DNA of 48,820 nucleotides, taken from NCBI RefSeq assembly GCF_014698505.1, contig NZ_JACJTD010000051.1, forward strand, positions 1-48,820. Reading direction: 5' to 3'. A program made the position numbers and the translations under genes. This DNA is from Nostoc foliaceum FACHB-393 (GTDB taxonomy: Bacteria; Cyanobacteriota; Cyanobacteriia; Cyanobacteriales; Nostocaceae). Below, piece by piece: positions 1 through 7,201 of this stretch (position 1 is its first letter; every line of letters begins with the position of its first letter). The notes beneath the pieces were generated by a model. The model did no database searches. It saw only the letters and a list, made by a program, of their open reading frames with translations, and was not told where the DNA came from.

Positions 1-128
1 CAGCCGTCTCTGCTGTAGGAGGGGAGCTAAGTCCTACTCTTGGACGAAAGTCTAAGTTTAGGCACTCCCCCGTGATTACAGAAGCCGACACTGTACTTGG
101 TACTCCAAGTCAGTGTGGGTAGTTCACC
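1..128 (+). mobile_element. 3' end of a probable IS200/IS605-type element (truncated by window edge)
   Basis: An open frame enters from the left edge and runs 3-122 (39 codons, stop TAG at 120), ending in the residues LGTPSQCG. It contains a VGGE motif followed by basic and polar residues, a style I associate with the C-terminal tails of TnpB-like proteins of cyanobacterial IS605 elements. Just before the stop is a short perfect hairpin, ACTTGG-TACT-CCAAGT (95-110). Such subterminal hairpins mark the ends of IS200/IS605 elements. The element end would fall near 128. Only the tail is visible, so the family assignment is an inference from style and the hairpin. Confidence 0.42.
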
Positions 129-159
129 TTATTCCAACGACAAACGCTATAAAAATAAA

Positions 160-194
160 ATGATTGCTCGTCATATAGTGGCAATCATTTTTTT
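160..194 (+). terminator. Rho-independent terminator, possibly bidirectional
   Basis: An 8-bp perfect stem, ATGATTGC (160-167) and GCAATCAT (181-188), has a 13-nt loop and is followed by seven T (188-194) on the + strand. Read leftwards the stem is followed by TTTATTTTTA, so it could also stop the recA transcript coming from the right. It separates the element remnant at the left edge from recA. Confidence 0.6.
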
Positions 195-292
195 AGGCTT
201 GCTGTAACTCATCAACATGTTGCAAAAGTTGGGTTAGTTGTCTTTGCAACCCACTACACATTAAAACTTGCAGATTGATAAATCCACATTTC

Positions 293-1372
293 TTATTCTT
301 CTGGCTCTAATTCGACTTCTTCCTCTTCATCTCCTTCACTGGCTTTAGCTACAGAGTTAGCAGAAACAATAGCGCCTTTATCTAGCTTTTCACGCACCAG
401 TTGCTTAATTTGTTCAGCAAATTCAGGCTTTTCTTCTAGATACTTAATAGCGTTGTCTCGTCCTTGGGAGATATTATCGCCGTTGTAACTATACCAAGCT
501 CCTTTGCGGACAATAATGGCAGTTTCTTCTGCTAAGTCAACAAGACAACCCAAGGTAGAAATACCCTTGCCAAAAATAATATCGAATTCCGCTATTCTGA
601 AGGGCGGCGCTACTTTATTTTTGGCGACTTTAACTTTAACGCGGTTACCAAATTCATCTGTACCTTTCTTCAAAGTTTGAATTCGGCGAATATCTAAGCG
701 TACTGAAGCGTAAAATTTCAATGCGTTACCGCCAGTAGTAGTTTCTGGGCTACCGTAGGTAACACCGATTTTTTGCCGCAATTGGTTAATGAAAATTACT
801 GTACAACCAGATTTACCAATATTGCCCGTAATCTTACGTAGGGCTTGGCTCATTAACCGCGCCTGTAAACCGACGTGGATGTCACCCATATCGCCTTCAA
901 TTTCAGCGCGGGGAACTAGTGCTGCTACTGAGTCAATGACTACAATATCAACCGCAGCAGAACGAACAAGCTGATCGACAATTTCCAAAGCTGATTCGCC
1001 AGTGTCTGGTTGGGAAATCAGCAAATTGTCAATATCTACACCCAATGCCGCAGCATAGGTGGGATCAAGGGCGTGTTCTGCATCAACAAAGGCAGCAATA
1101 CCGCCATTTCTTTGCACTTCAGCGAGTGCATGTAGCGCTACTGTAGTCTTACCGGAACTTTCCGGCCCATAAATTTCAATTACCCGCCCTTTGGGTAAAC
1201 CACCACCCAATGCTAAATCTAGGGTAAGCGCCCCACTGGAAATTGTCTCCACCCGCATCCGGGTAGCATCGCCCAGGCGCATGATTGCTCCTTTACCAAA
1301 GCTGCGCTCAATCTGGTTGAGCACCATAGTCAGCGCTTTTTGCTTGCCAGAAGTATCAGTGTTGATAGCCAT
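293..1372 (-). CDS. recA: Recombinase RecA
   Basis: RecA forms ATP-dependent filaments on single-stranded DNA, catalyses homologous pairing and strand exchange, and stimulates LexA self-cleavage where LexA is cleavable. The 359-aa protein has normal RecA length. Visible are the Walker A motif GPESSGKT (residues 69-76), the Walker B stretch with IDSVAAL, the FINQLRQKIGV loop-L2 region, and a strongly acidic C-terminal tail (DEEEEVELEPEE) that in RecA family proteins modulates DNA binding. The ATG at 1372 gives the expected MAINTD-like N-terminus. It is monocistronic and leftward. I saw no obvious LexA-type palindrome in the upstream 1373-1560 stretch. Confidence 0.98.
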   Translation of the reverse strand: MAINTDTSGKQKALTMVLNQIERSFGKGAIMRLGDATRMRVETISSGALTLDLALGGGLPKGRVIEIYGPESSGKTTVALHALAEVQRNGGIAAFVDAEHALDPTYAAALGVDIDNLLISQPDTGESALEIVDQLVRSAAVDIVVIDSVAALVPRAEIEGDMGDIHVGLQARLMSQALRKITGNIGKSGCTVIFINQLRQKIGVTYGSPETTTGGNALKFYASVRLDIRRIQTLKKGTDEFGNRVKVKVAKNKVAPPFRIAEFDIIFGKGISTLGCLVDLAEETAIIVRKGAWYSYNGDNISQGRDNAIKYLEEKPEFAEQIKQLVREKLDKGAIVSANSVAKASEGDEEEEVELEPEE

Positions 1373-2129
1373 TCCTGCTTCTAATGCCTCTAAATATATG
1401 GTTTTAAGGAGTGTTTCTCTGGGAGTTTGAGTAGAACAGATATACTATTTTAACCAGAAAATTCTGGAATAGGACTTCTCAAATCAAAAAAAGGGTGTGA
1501 CAAGATCGTAACTCGATCACTACCAGATTAGGGTAGTTTTGCAATATGATACCAACTTGCATTCAGAGATAGCTTTTTTTGGCTGGGTAAGCAAGGGATT
1601 TTAAAGAAAAAATAAATTACCTAAACAACACTGTCAGTAGAGCCGTACTCGTGAGCATTTGCAGTGGTTGCTAAATTAGGAGCGATCGCCATGCCAATCA
1701 GCATATCATCTACAGCGACTTCATTGGGTCGGGATTGATGTAGAAAGCTTTGAGGGTAGTAGTAAAGGGATTTTCAATACTTTAGGTAACTTTTAGCTTT
1801 GAGAAGCTATGATGCTCAGTCGTACTTGCTGCCTATGAGCTTGACGTATAATTGTAGCAATACAGGAGAAAACATCATGCAGGATATAAAAATTAAGTGA
1901 TGAAAACATTTCTACTTAACCAAAATTCAAACGCTCTGCTCACCTAATATCTGTATATCAACTCATTGAGGGCATTGACAACAGGACTAGCAGTTATAAA
2001 CTGACCATAACAAAATAGTAAGTTATGCTCATTGCTGAATTCTTCTCTACTCTATTTACATAAACAAGCAGCAAGTTCTGTGAAGCCAGAATTGAGATGA
2101 GAAGATTTATCTGCTAAAATATAGTCAAA
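1373..2129. other. Intergenic region between recA and the toxin-antitoxin pair
   Basis: 757 bp between divergent genes. It must hold the recA promoter (minus strand, 1373-1560) and the antitoxin promoter. The only coding-like content is a decayed minus-strand fragment at about 1621-1780, listed separately. No tRNA, CRISPR or strong hairpin was seen. Confidence 0.6.
1621..1780 (-). pseudogene. Decayed 3' gene remnant with a frameshift, family unrecognised
   Basis: Reading leftwards, one frame gives SIENPFTTTLKAFYINPDP before a stop. The neighbouring frame then continues with NEVAVDDMLIGMAIAPNLAT and on to GSTDSVV with a stop at 1621-1623. The two pieces abut in register and both use cyanobacterial codons (including a HIP1 octamer), which suggests one reading frame broken by a small indel. 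Upstream of about 1785 there are in-frame stops and no start codon. I do not recognise the family. The length is short enough that chance cannot be excluded. Confidence 0.35.
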
Positions 2130-2147
2130 ATGTCTAAAATAGTCAAA

Positions 2148-2423
2148 ATGTCTATGCAGACCTATACTCTCACAGATGCTCGTAACAAACACGGTGAGGT
2201 TTTTGATAAGGCTACTACTGAGCCAGTTCTACTCACTAAGCAATCACGGCCTAGCCATGTGATTATTTCAGCAGAGAGCTACCAAAAATTAATTAATCGG
2301 TTGGAAGAATTAGAGGATATGGTTTTTGGTCAAGCTGCTGAAGTTGCTCTGAGTCAGTCCAAAATGATTGGTACAGAGCCTTTTACATCTGCATTAGAGC
2401 ATTTAGCTAATGGCGAAGCTTGA
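2148..2423 (+). CDS. Antitoxin, Phd/YefM family
   Basis: Small antitoxin expected to bind and neutralise the downstream RelE-type toxin and to repress its own operon. The N-terminal half has the Phd/YefM pattern (TLTDARNKHGEVFDKA, then PVLLTKQSRPSHVIISAESY), the DNA-binding fold of this family; the acidic and hydrophobic C-terminal half would wrap the toxin. Three in-frame ATGs lie at 2130, 2148 and 2154. The first two sit inside a near-duplicate of AGTCAAAATGTCT, so the start is uncertain; 2148 is chosen as a compromise and 2130 would give 97 aa. The stop overlaps the toxin start by 14 nt, the usual coupling of such pairs. Confidence 0.85.
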   Translation: MSMQTYTLTDARNKHGEVFDKATTEPVLLTKQSRPSHVIISAESYQKLINRLEELEDMVFGQAAEVALSQSKMIGTEPFTSALEHLANGEA

Positions 2424-2691
2424 TGGTCTAGCAACTGTTCTTGATGTTCTCAACGGTTTACAGCCTAAAATAGCAGCCCAGATTGCAAAAAAGGTTTTGG
2501 CTTTAAATGTTGAGCCTTTACCCACTGATAGTAAGCAGCTATCTGGTTATCAGGATTTATATCGAGTTGATAGTGGTGAATATCGAATTGTTTACAGGTA
2601 TTTTCCCGATCGCGATTTAATAGAAGTTATTTTAGTTGGTAAGCGCAATGATGATGATGTCTACAAAAAATTGAAGCGTTTACTGGGTTAG
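2410..2691 (+). CDS. Type II toxin, RelE/ParE superfamily
   Basis: 93-aa basic protein of RelE/ParE type, probably a ribosome-dependent mRNA interferase or a gyrase poison. Seen in the sequence: an N-terminal helical part, then the family core LSGYQDLYRVDSGEYRIVYR and the terminal strand and helix VILVGKRNDDDVYKKL. The Arg and Tyr residues of the core are those usually conserved in RelE-like toxins. It overlaps the upstream antitoxin gene and is co-transcribed with it. Its stop at 2691 lies about 60 nt before the preferred xseA start, so the TA pair and xseAB may share transcription. RelE versus ParE cannot be decided by eye. Confidence 0.85.
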   Translation: MAKLDGLATVLDVLNGLQPKIAAQIAKKVLALNVEPLPTDSKQLSGYQDLYRVDSGEYRIVYRYFPDRDLIEVILVGKRNDDDVYKKLKRLLG

Positions 2692-2751
2692 GCTTTGGTT
2701 TTCATTAAAATGCTAGAATCTCTCCAGCACAAATGCTTTCAGGCATCTTTG

Positions 2752-4020
2752 ATGACTTTCGACCTTCCCGACTCTCTGATTCTCGATACTGCACTTTCAG
2801 TATCTGGATTAACTGACTATATCCGCTTGCTGTTAGAGCAAGATGAACAATTGCGGCAAGTTTGGGTAACTGGTGAAGTTTCCAGCGCTAACCACCATCG
2901 CAGTGGTTTATTTTTTACGCTGCAAGATACCGATCGCACCGCCGGAATTAAGTGTGTGGTATGGAATACCCAATTACCTAAACTCGCCCAAATACCCGTT
3001 CCCGGTGAGCAGATAATTATTTTGGGTAGTATTCGCGTGTATCCGCAACGGGGAGAGTATCAGTTATCAGTTTGGCAGACTTTACCTGCTGGCGTTGGTT
3101 TACAGGCGTTGCGCTATCAACAACTAAAAAATCGCTTGCTGGCTGAGGGGTTGTTCGATGCTCAAAGAAAGCGATCGCTCCCAACTCACCCCCAAACGAT
3201 CGCTGTCGTCACTTCACCAACGGCGGCGGCTTGGGGTGATATTCAAAAAACTCTCAGACAAAGGTATCCAGGTTTACACGTTTTATTTTCTCCGGCTACA
3301 GTGCAAGGTGAGCAAGCGCCGGAATCTATCATCAAAGCAATTGATCGGGTGGAAAGAGATGGTCGCGCCGAAGTGCTAATTTTATCGCGGGGTGGTGGCG
3401 CAGTGGAAGAATTGGCTTGCTTTAATGATGAACGTGTGGTGCGATCGCTGGCTAGTTGTTCTATTCCTGTAATTACTGGTATTGGCCATCAAAGAGATGA
3501 ATCTTTAGCAGATTTAGTTGCAGATGCTTGTGCACATACACCGACGGCGGCGGCGGAAATGGTTGTGCCAGCACTTTCAGAGTTGTATACTGAGCATCGA
3601 CAGCGAGTTGTAGTTTTACATGAAGCGGTGCATGACTTTGGGGAAACTGCTGAAAATAAACTGCAAGCATTGCGAAACCGTTTGCGACGTTTGCGGTTAG
3701 ATCGGCAAGTGCAGCTGGAGGTGGACAAGCTAGCTTGGAAGCGTCAGCGTTTGGTGCAAATTACGACGGGGCGATCGCAGCAAGCAACGCAGCATCTAGA
3801 GTTGTTACGGCAAAAGTTGGCAAGTCTTGACCCGAAAGCTGTGTTACAGCGTGGTTATGCGGTGGTTAGGCGGGAAGATGGGGCGATCGCTCGTGATGCG
3901 GCACAGTTGGCTGTGGGACAAGAGTTAGTGATTCAGTTGGGGCAGGGTGGGGTTAAAGTTAAGGTTATGGAAGTGAACGAACCACAGAGGCGCAGAGGAC
4001 ACAGAGAGGTTGATGGTTAA
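2752..4020 (+). CDS. xseA: Exodeoxyribonuclease VII large subunit
   Basis: Catalytic large subunit of exonuclease VII, which degrades single-stranded DNA from both ends and works with several XseB subunits. An N-terminal OB-fold is visible (VWVTGEVSSANHHRSGLFF, then AGIKCVVW), followed by the nuclease core (IAVVTSPTAAAWGDI, LILSRGGGAVEELACFNDE, ITGIGHQRDESLADLVAD, AHTPTAAAE) and a long helical segment. ATG 2752 is chosen because family similarity starts right after it (LPDSLILDTALSVSGLT). The frame stays open upstream to a TTG at 2695 and another ATG at 2710. The last ~15 residues (NEPQRRRGHREVDG) are encoded by a dispersed repeat-like sequence (see findings). It overlaps xseB by 8 nt. Confidence 0.95.
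   Translation: MTFDLPDSLILDTALSVSGLTDYIRLLLEQDEQLRQVWVTGEVSSANHHRSGLFFTLQDTDRTAGIKCVVWNTQLPKLAQIPVPGEQIIILGSIRVYPQRGEYQLSVWQTLPAGVGLQALRYQQLKNRLLAEGLFDAQRKRSLPTHPQTIAVVTSPTAAAWGDIQKTLRQRYPGLHVLFSPATVQGEQAPESIIKAIDRVERDGRAEVLILSRGGGAVEELACFNDERVVRSLASCSIPVITGIGHQRDESLADLVADACAHTPTAAAEMVVPALSELYTEHRQRVVVLHEAVHDFGETAENKLQALRNRLRRLRLDRQVQLEVDKLAWKRQRLVQITTGRSQQATQHLELLRQKLASLDPKAVLQRGYAVVRREDGAIARDAAQLAVGQELVIQLGQGGVKVKVMEVNEPQRRRGHREVDG
3980..4006 (+). repeat. Copy of the ACCACAGAGGCGCAGAG-type dispersed repeat inside the xseA 3' end
   Basis: The sequence from 3980, beginning ACCACAGAGGCGCAGAGGAC and running on with ACAGAG, has the form of a short repeat that I recall from many Nostocales intergenic regions. 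Here it lies inside the reading frame and encodes the C-terminus of XseA, immediately before the overlapping xseB start. Confidence 0.5.
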
Positions 4021-4240
4021 ACGTAAGAGTGCTTCTAGTTCTGAGGAAGGTTGGAATTATGAGGCGAAGGTTGCTGAAATAGAGGGAATTATCGCTCGCA
4101 TCGAGGCGGGTGAGTTGGATTTAGAAGCTGTGTTTGAGCAATTTGCAAGTGCTGTGGAGTATTTGCGTCAGTGCGAAAGTTTTTTGCAGCAACGACAGCA
4201 GCAGGTAGATTTGTTAATTGAAACATTAAGCGATGAGTAG
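4013..4240 (+). CDS. xseB: Exodeoxyribonuclease VII small subunit
   Basis: 75-aa small helical subunit that binds the long helical region of XseA. The family pattern is clear: NYEAKVAEIEGIIARIEAGE, then LDLEAVFEQFASAVEYLRQC, ending in a helix rich in Gln. ATG 4013 overlaps the xseA stop (TAA 4018-4020), giving translational coupling; a TTG immediately upstream (4010) is less likely. Length is normal for XseB. Confidence 0.93.
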   Translation: MVKRKSASSSEEGWNYEAKVAEIEGIIARIEAGELDLEAVFEQFASAVEYLRQCESFLQQRQQQVDLLIETLSDE

Positions 4241-4378
4241 AAATGAGAGTCTACTCGTGTGAGTTTATATGCTCAGATTTTTGTATTTCTCCTGGATGGA
4301 GATAAATAACTCTTGATTGTTAAATTAGTAACAGTAATACAACTATTTCTCTAACGCAGAGATAACATTTATAAAGTG

Positions 4379-5578
4379 ATGACTCAAGTTGTAATTGTTG
4401 GGGCTGGCCCTACTGGTGCAACGCTTGCACTCCTGCTTGCCAAACGGGGCATTGCAGTCAAACTGATTGAAGCATCCCGTAATTTCCGGCGAGTTTTTCG
4501 CGGTGAGGGGCTGATGCCTAGTGGGCTGGATGCCCTAGAGCAGATGGGATTGTCACCCATGTTAGAACGCATTCCTCATCGCCCTTTGGATGCCTGGGAG
4601 TTCATTATCAATAAGCGATCGCTATTTCGAGTTGAGGAACCAATGGAACTTGGTGGAAAGTCCACTATGCTTGTTTCACAGCCAGCCCTCCTGGAAGCGC
4701 TGATTCAGGAAGCCAGCACTTATCCCAATTTTGAGTTGGTGCAGAGTGAACCTGTACAAGATTTAATGTGGAGCGAAAGCCGGGTTTCTGGCGTAAAGCT
4801 AGGGGATAATCGGACTATTTCTGCGGATTTAGTTATTGGGGCAGATGGTCGTAATTCCATTGTTCGGCAACGAGCAAACTTAACTTTAGAGCAACAGTCC
4901 CAAAGTTTCAATATTCTTTGGTTCAAATTGTCAGATAGTCCGCGTTTTGAGTCGGAAAATGTCTTTTACTCAATTGTTAACGGTCGTCACGCTTTTGGAT
5001 TATTTCGTGGTACAGAGGGCAATCTTCAAGTGGGTTGGTCGCTCTATGAGGGTTCCCCGATGGATTGGAAGCAAATCAATTGGGCTGAAATGTTTGCGTC
5101 TGTATCACCTCTTTGGTTAGCAGAGCATTTCCAGGAAAATGCAGAAAGTATTGAGCGACCTGTATTATTATCCGTTGTGGTCGGGCGGTGTCCCCGCTGG
5201 TCTGTGCCAGGGTTACTACTCTTGGGCGATGCTGCTCATCCAATGTCACCTATCCGCGCTCAGGGTATTAATATGGCATTGCGGGATGTGATTGTTGCAA
5301 CAAATTATCTGGTTCCCCAGTTGCGTCAGGGAGCAGAATATGCAGAGATTGATGCGATATTGCCACAGATTCAAGCTGAACGAGAGCCAGAAATTGTGCG
5401 ATCGCAGCAGCTTCAAAGTGAAGAAGCGGCTCAGGCTGAACGACTTACTAAAAGCCCACCAATGCAATGGGCAGTAAGCAAGCTAGCTCCCCTAATTTCC
5501 CGACCCGTTCGCCAGTCTTGGCTTAAGCGACAGCGCCAGTTGCGCCAAGGAGTATCACAGATACAGTTAACTGTTTAA
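4379..5578 (+). CDS. FAD-dependent monooxygenase (PHBH/UbiH-like)
   Basis: Flavoprotein monooxygenase or hydroxylase of the class A type, binding FAD and probably using NAD(P)H to hydroxylate an unknown, likely aromatic or lipophilic, substrate. The three fingerprints are visible: GAGPTGATLALLLAKRG near the N-terminus (dinucleotide fold), VIGADGRNSIVRQ in the middle (DG motif), and LLLGDAAHPMSPIRAQGINM near residue 285 (GD motif contacting the FAD ribityl). ATG 4379 is preferred over GTG 4376. It lies 138 nt after xseB and 190 nt before the next gene, so it may have its own promoter. The substrate cannot be inferred from this context. Confidence 0.85.
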   Translation: MTQVVIVGAGPTGATLALLLAKRGIAVKLIEASRNFRRVFRGEGLMPSGLDALEQMGLSPMLERIPHRPLDAWEFIINKRSLFRVEEPMELGGKSTMLVSQPALLEALIQEASTYPNFELVQSEPVQDLMWSESRVSGVKLGDNRTISADLVIGADGRNSIVRQRANLTLEQQSQSFNILWFKLSDSPRFESENVFYSIVNGRHAFGLFRGTEGNLQVGWSLYEGSPMDWKQINWAEMFASVSPLWLAEHFQENAESIERPVLLSVVVGRCPRWSVPGLLLLGDAAHPMSPIRAQGINMALRDVIVATNYLVPQLRQGAEYAEIDAILPQIQAEREPEIVRSQQLQSEEAAQAERLTKSPPMQWAVSKLAPLISRPVRQSWLKRQRQLRQGVSQIQLTV

Positions 5579-5768
5579 GCTTTGTCGAATATCAGTATAA
5601 AATTCCAAAATTTGATTCAATTTATCATTTTAAATAAATACGGTTATGTAGCAATAACAAGGAAGTAATTTTCGCTTTTAGAACATCGGAATACTGTGAC
5701 TCAAAAAGATATCATTATTTGGTTCACTCACTGTTTCTGCAATATTGCACTCAACTGAGAACCGCTAT

Positions 5769-6527
5769 ATGAAACCATTCCTTTTTGTCACTGATTTGGA
5801 TGACACCCTCGTGTATCGCACCGTGGGCGATGACAGCGCCTTAGCAGAACTAAATCAACTGCTGAGTCAACATCGCCAAGAATACGGTACTAAAATCGTT
5901 TATTCTACCGGGCGATCGCCTGTACTTTACAAAGAACTCCAAGCTCAAAAAAATCTTTTGCAACCGGATGCCCTCGTCCTTTCTGTGGGTACGGAAATTT
6001 ACTTAGATGATACTGATACTCCAGACTCAGGTTGGTCAGAAATCCTCTCTCCGGGATGGGAACGGGAAACTGTCTTATCTATTACTAAGAAATACCGTGA
6101 GTTAGTTCGGCAACCAGATTCAGAACAGCGTCCCTTCAAAGTGAGTTTTTTCTTACAACAAGAGGCATCTGTCAGAGTGATACCACAACTTGAAGCAGAG
6201 TTGCAGAAATATAAATTAAATGTAAAGTTAATCTACAGTAGCGGTATTGACCTTGACATTGTACCCCATAGCAGCGATAAAGGTCAGGCAATGCAGTTTT
6301 TACGCCAAAAGTGGAAATTTGCAGCAGAACAAACAGTTGTCTGTGGTGATTCAGGTAATGATATTGCTTTATTTGCTGTAGGCAACGAACGGGGAATCAT
6401 TGTGGGGAATGCCCGAAAAGAGTTACTCCAATGGCACGATGAGTATCCCGTTGATCATCGCTACCTGGCAAAAGGTTTTTGTGCAGGTGGAATTATTGAA
6501 GGCTTAAATTATTTTGGTCTCTTGTAA
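5769..6527 (+). CDS. Sucrose-phosphate phosphatase-like HAD hydrolase
   Basis: HAD-superfamily (type IIB cap) phosphatase resembling sucrose-6-phosphate phosphatase, the last step of sucrose synthesis. Motif I is FVTDLDDTLVYR (nucleophile Asp and general acid Asp), motif II is the STGRS segment, a conserved Lys lies in the SSDKGQAMQFL region, and motif IV is VVCGDSGNDIALF. ATG 5769 starts just before motif I; the frame opens at TTG 5745. The TAA stop and the ruvA ATG share one base (6527), so the two genes are translationally coupled. Sucrose has a role in heterocyst-forming strains, but the substrate assignment rests on family resemblance only. Confidence 0.82.
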   Translation: MKPFLFVTDLDDTLVYRTVGDDSALAELNQLLSQHRQEYGTKIVYSTGRSPVLYKELQAQKNLLQPDALVLSVGTEIYLDDTDTPDSGWSEILSPGWERETVLSITKKYRELVRQPDSEQRPFKVSFFLQQEASVRVIPQLEAELQKYKLNVKLIYSSGIDLDIVPHSSDKGQAMQFLRQKWKFAAEQTVVCGDSGNDIALFAVGNERGIIVGNARKELLQWHDEYPVDHRYLAKGFCAGGIIEGLNYFGLL

Positions 6528-7159
6528 TGATTAGTTATCTAAAAGGTATAGTCGCTGGTATCCAAACAATTGGCGCTAATCGCGTGATTCTGACTCTGGA
6601 AGTGAATGGCTTGGGGTATGATTTGCAAGTTCCCCAACGGCTAGCAAACCAGTTACCAGAGTCAGGAGGAGTAGCGCAAATTTTTACCCATTTCCAAATT
6701 CGTGAAGAAGTGCCGTTACTTTATGGCTTTGCTTCGCCAGCCGAACGCGATTTATTTCGCCACTTGCTGACTGTCACAGGTATTGGTGCAGCCTTAGCGA
6801 TCGCACTGTTGGACACTCTGGAACTACCAGATTTAGTCCAAGCAATTATCGCTGGCAATACACAAATCCTAATTCAGGCTCCAGGTGTCGGTAAAAAAAT
6901 CGCAGAACGCATCTGTTTGGAACTGAAAAGCAAATTGGTCGAGTGGCGCAAATCAGCCGGGTTCTTCGTCGCCACAGGTGGGCCAGCACCGGGCATTCTC
7001 GAAGAGGTGCAAATGACCCTCTTCGCCTTGGGATATACTGCCCATGAGGTCAGTCACGCCCTGCATGTCGTGAGTGAAGATATTGGACTACCCAAAGATG
7101 CCTATGTCGAAGATTGGATTAAACAAGCGATCGCTCATCTCAGTAGCGAACAAGTTTAA
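6527..7159 (+). CDS. ruvA: Holliday junction branch migration protein RuvA
   Basis: RuvA tetramers bind four-way junctions and load the RuvB motor. The 210-aa protein has the three expected parts: the N-terminal OB-fold (MISYLKGIVAG, then VNGLGYDLQVP and REEVPLLYGF), the central helix-hairpin-helix pair (LTVTGIGAALAIALLDTLE and IQAPGVGKKIAERICLELK), and a C-terminal RuvB-contacting three-helix domain (EEVQMTLFALGYTAHEVSHA). The start codon overlaps the upstream stop by one base. No ruvB or ruvC lies nearby, which is common in cyanobacteria. Confidence 0.95.
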   Translation: MISYLKGIVAGIQTIGANRVILTLEVNGLGYDLQVPQRLANQLPESGGVAQIFTHFQIREEVPLLYGFASPAERDLFRHLLTVTGIGAALAIALLDTLELPDLVQAIIAGNTQILIQAPGVGKKIAERICLELKSKLVEWRKSAGFFVATGGPAPGILEEVQMTLFALGYTAHEVSHALHVVSEDIGLPKDAYVEDWIKQAIAHLSSEQV

Positions 7160-7201
7160 TTTTCATTTGTCAGGTGTGCAATGCCCAATTCCCAATTCCC
7201 A

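Noticed and set aside
1501..1560. Possible LexA box upstream of recA
   Set aside because: No clear palindrome of the cyanobacterial AGTAC...GTACT type was found in the recA leader.
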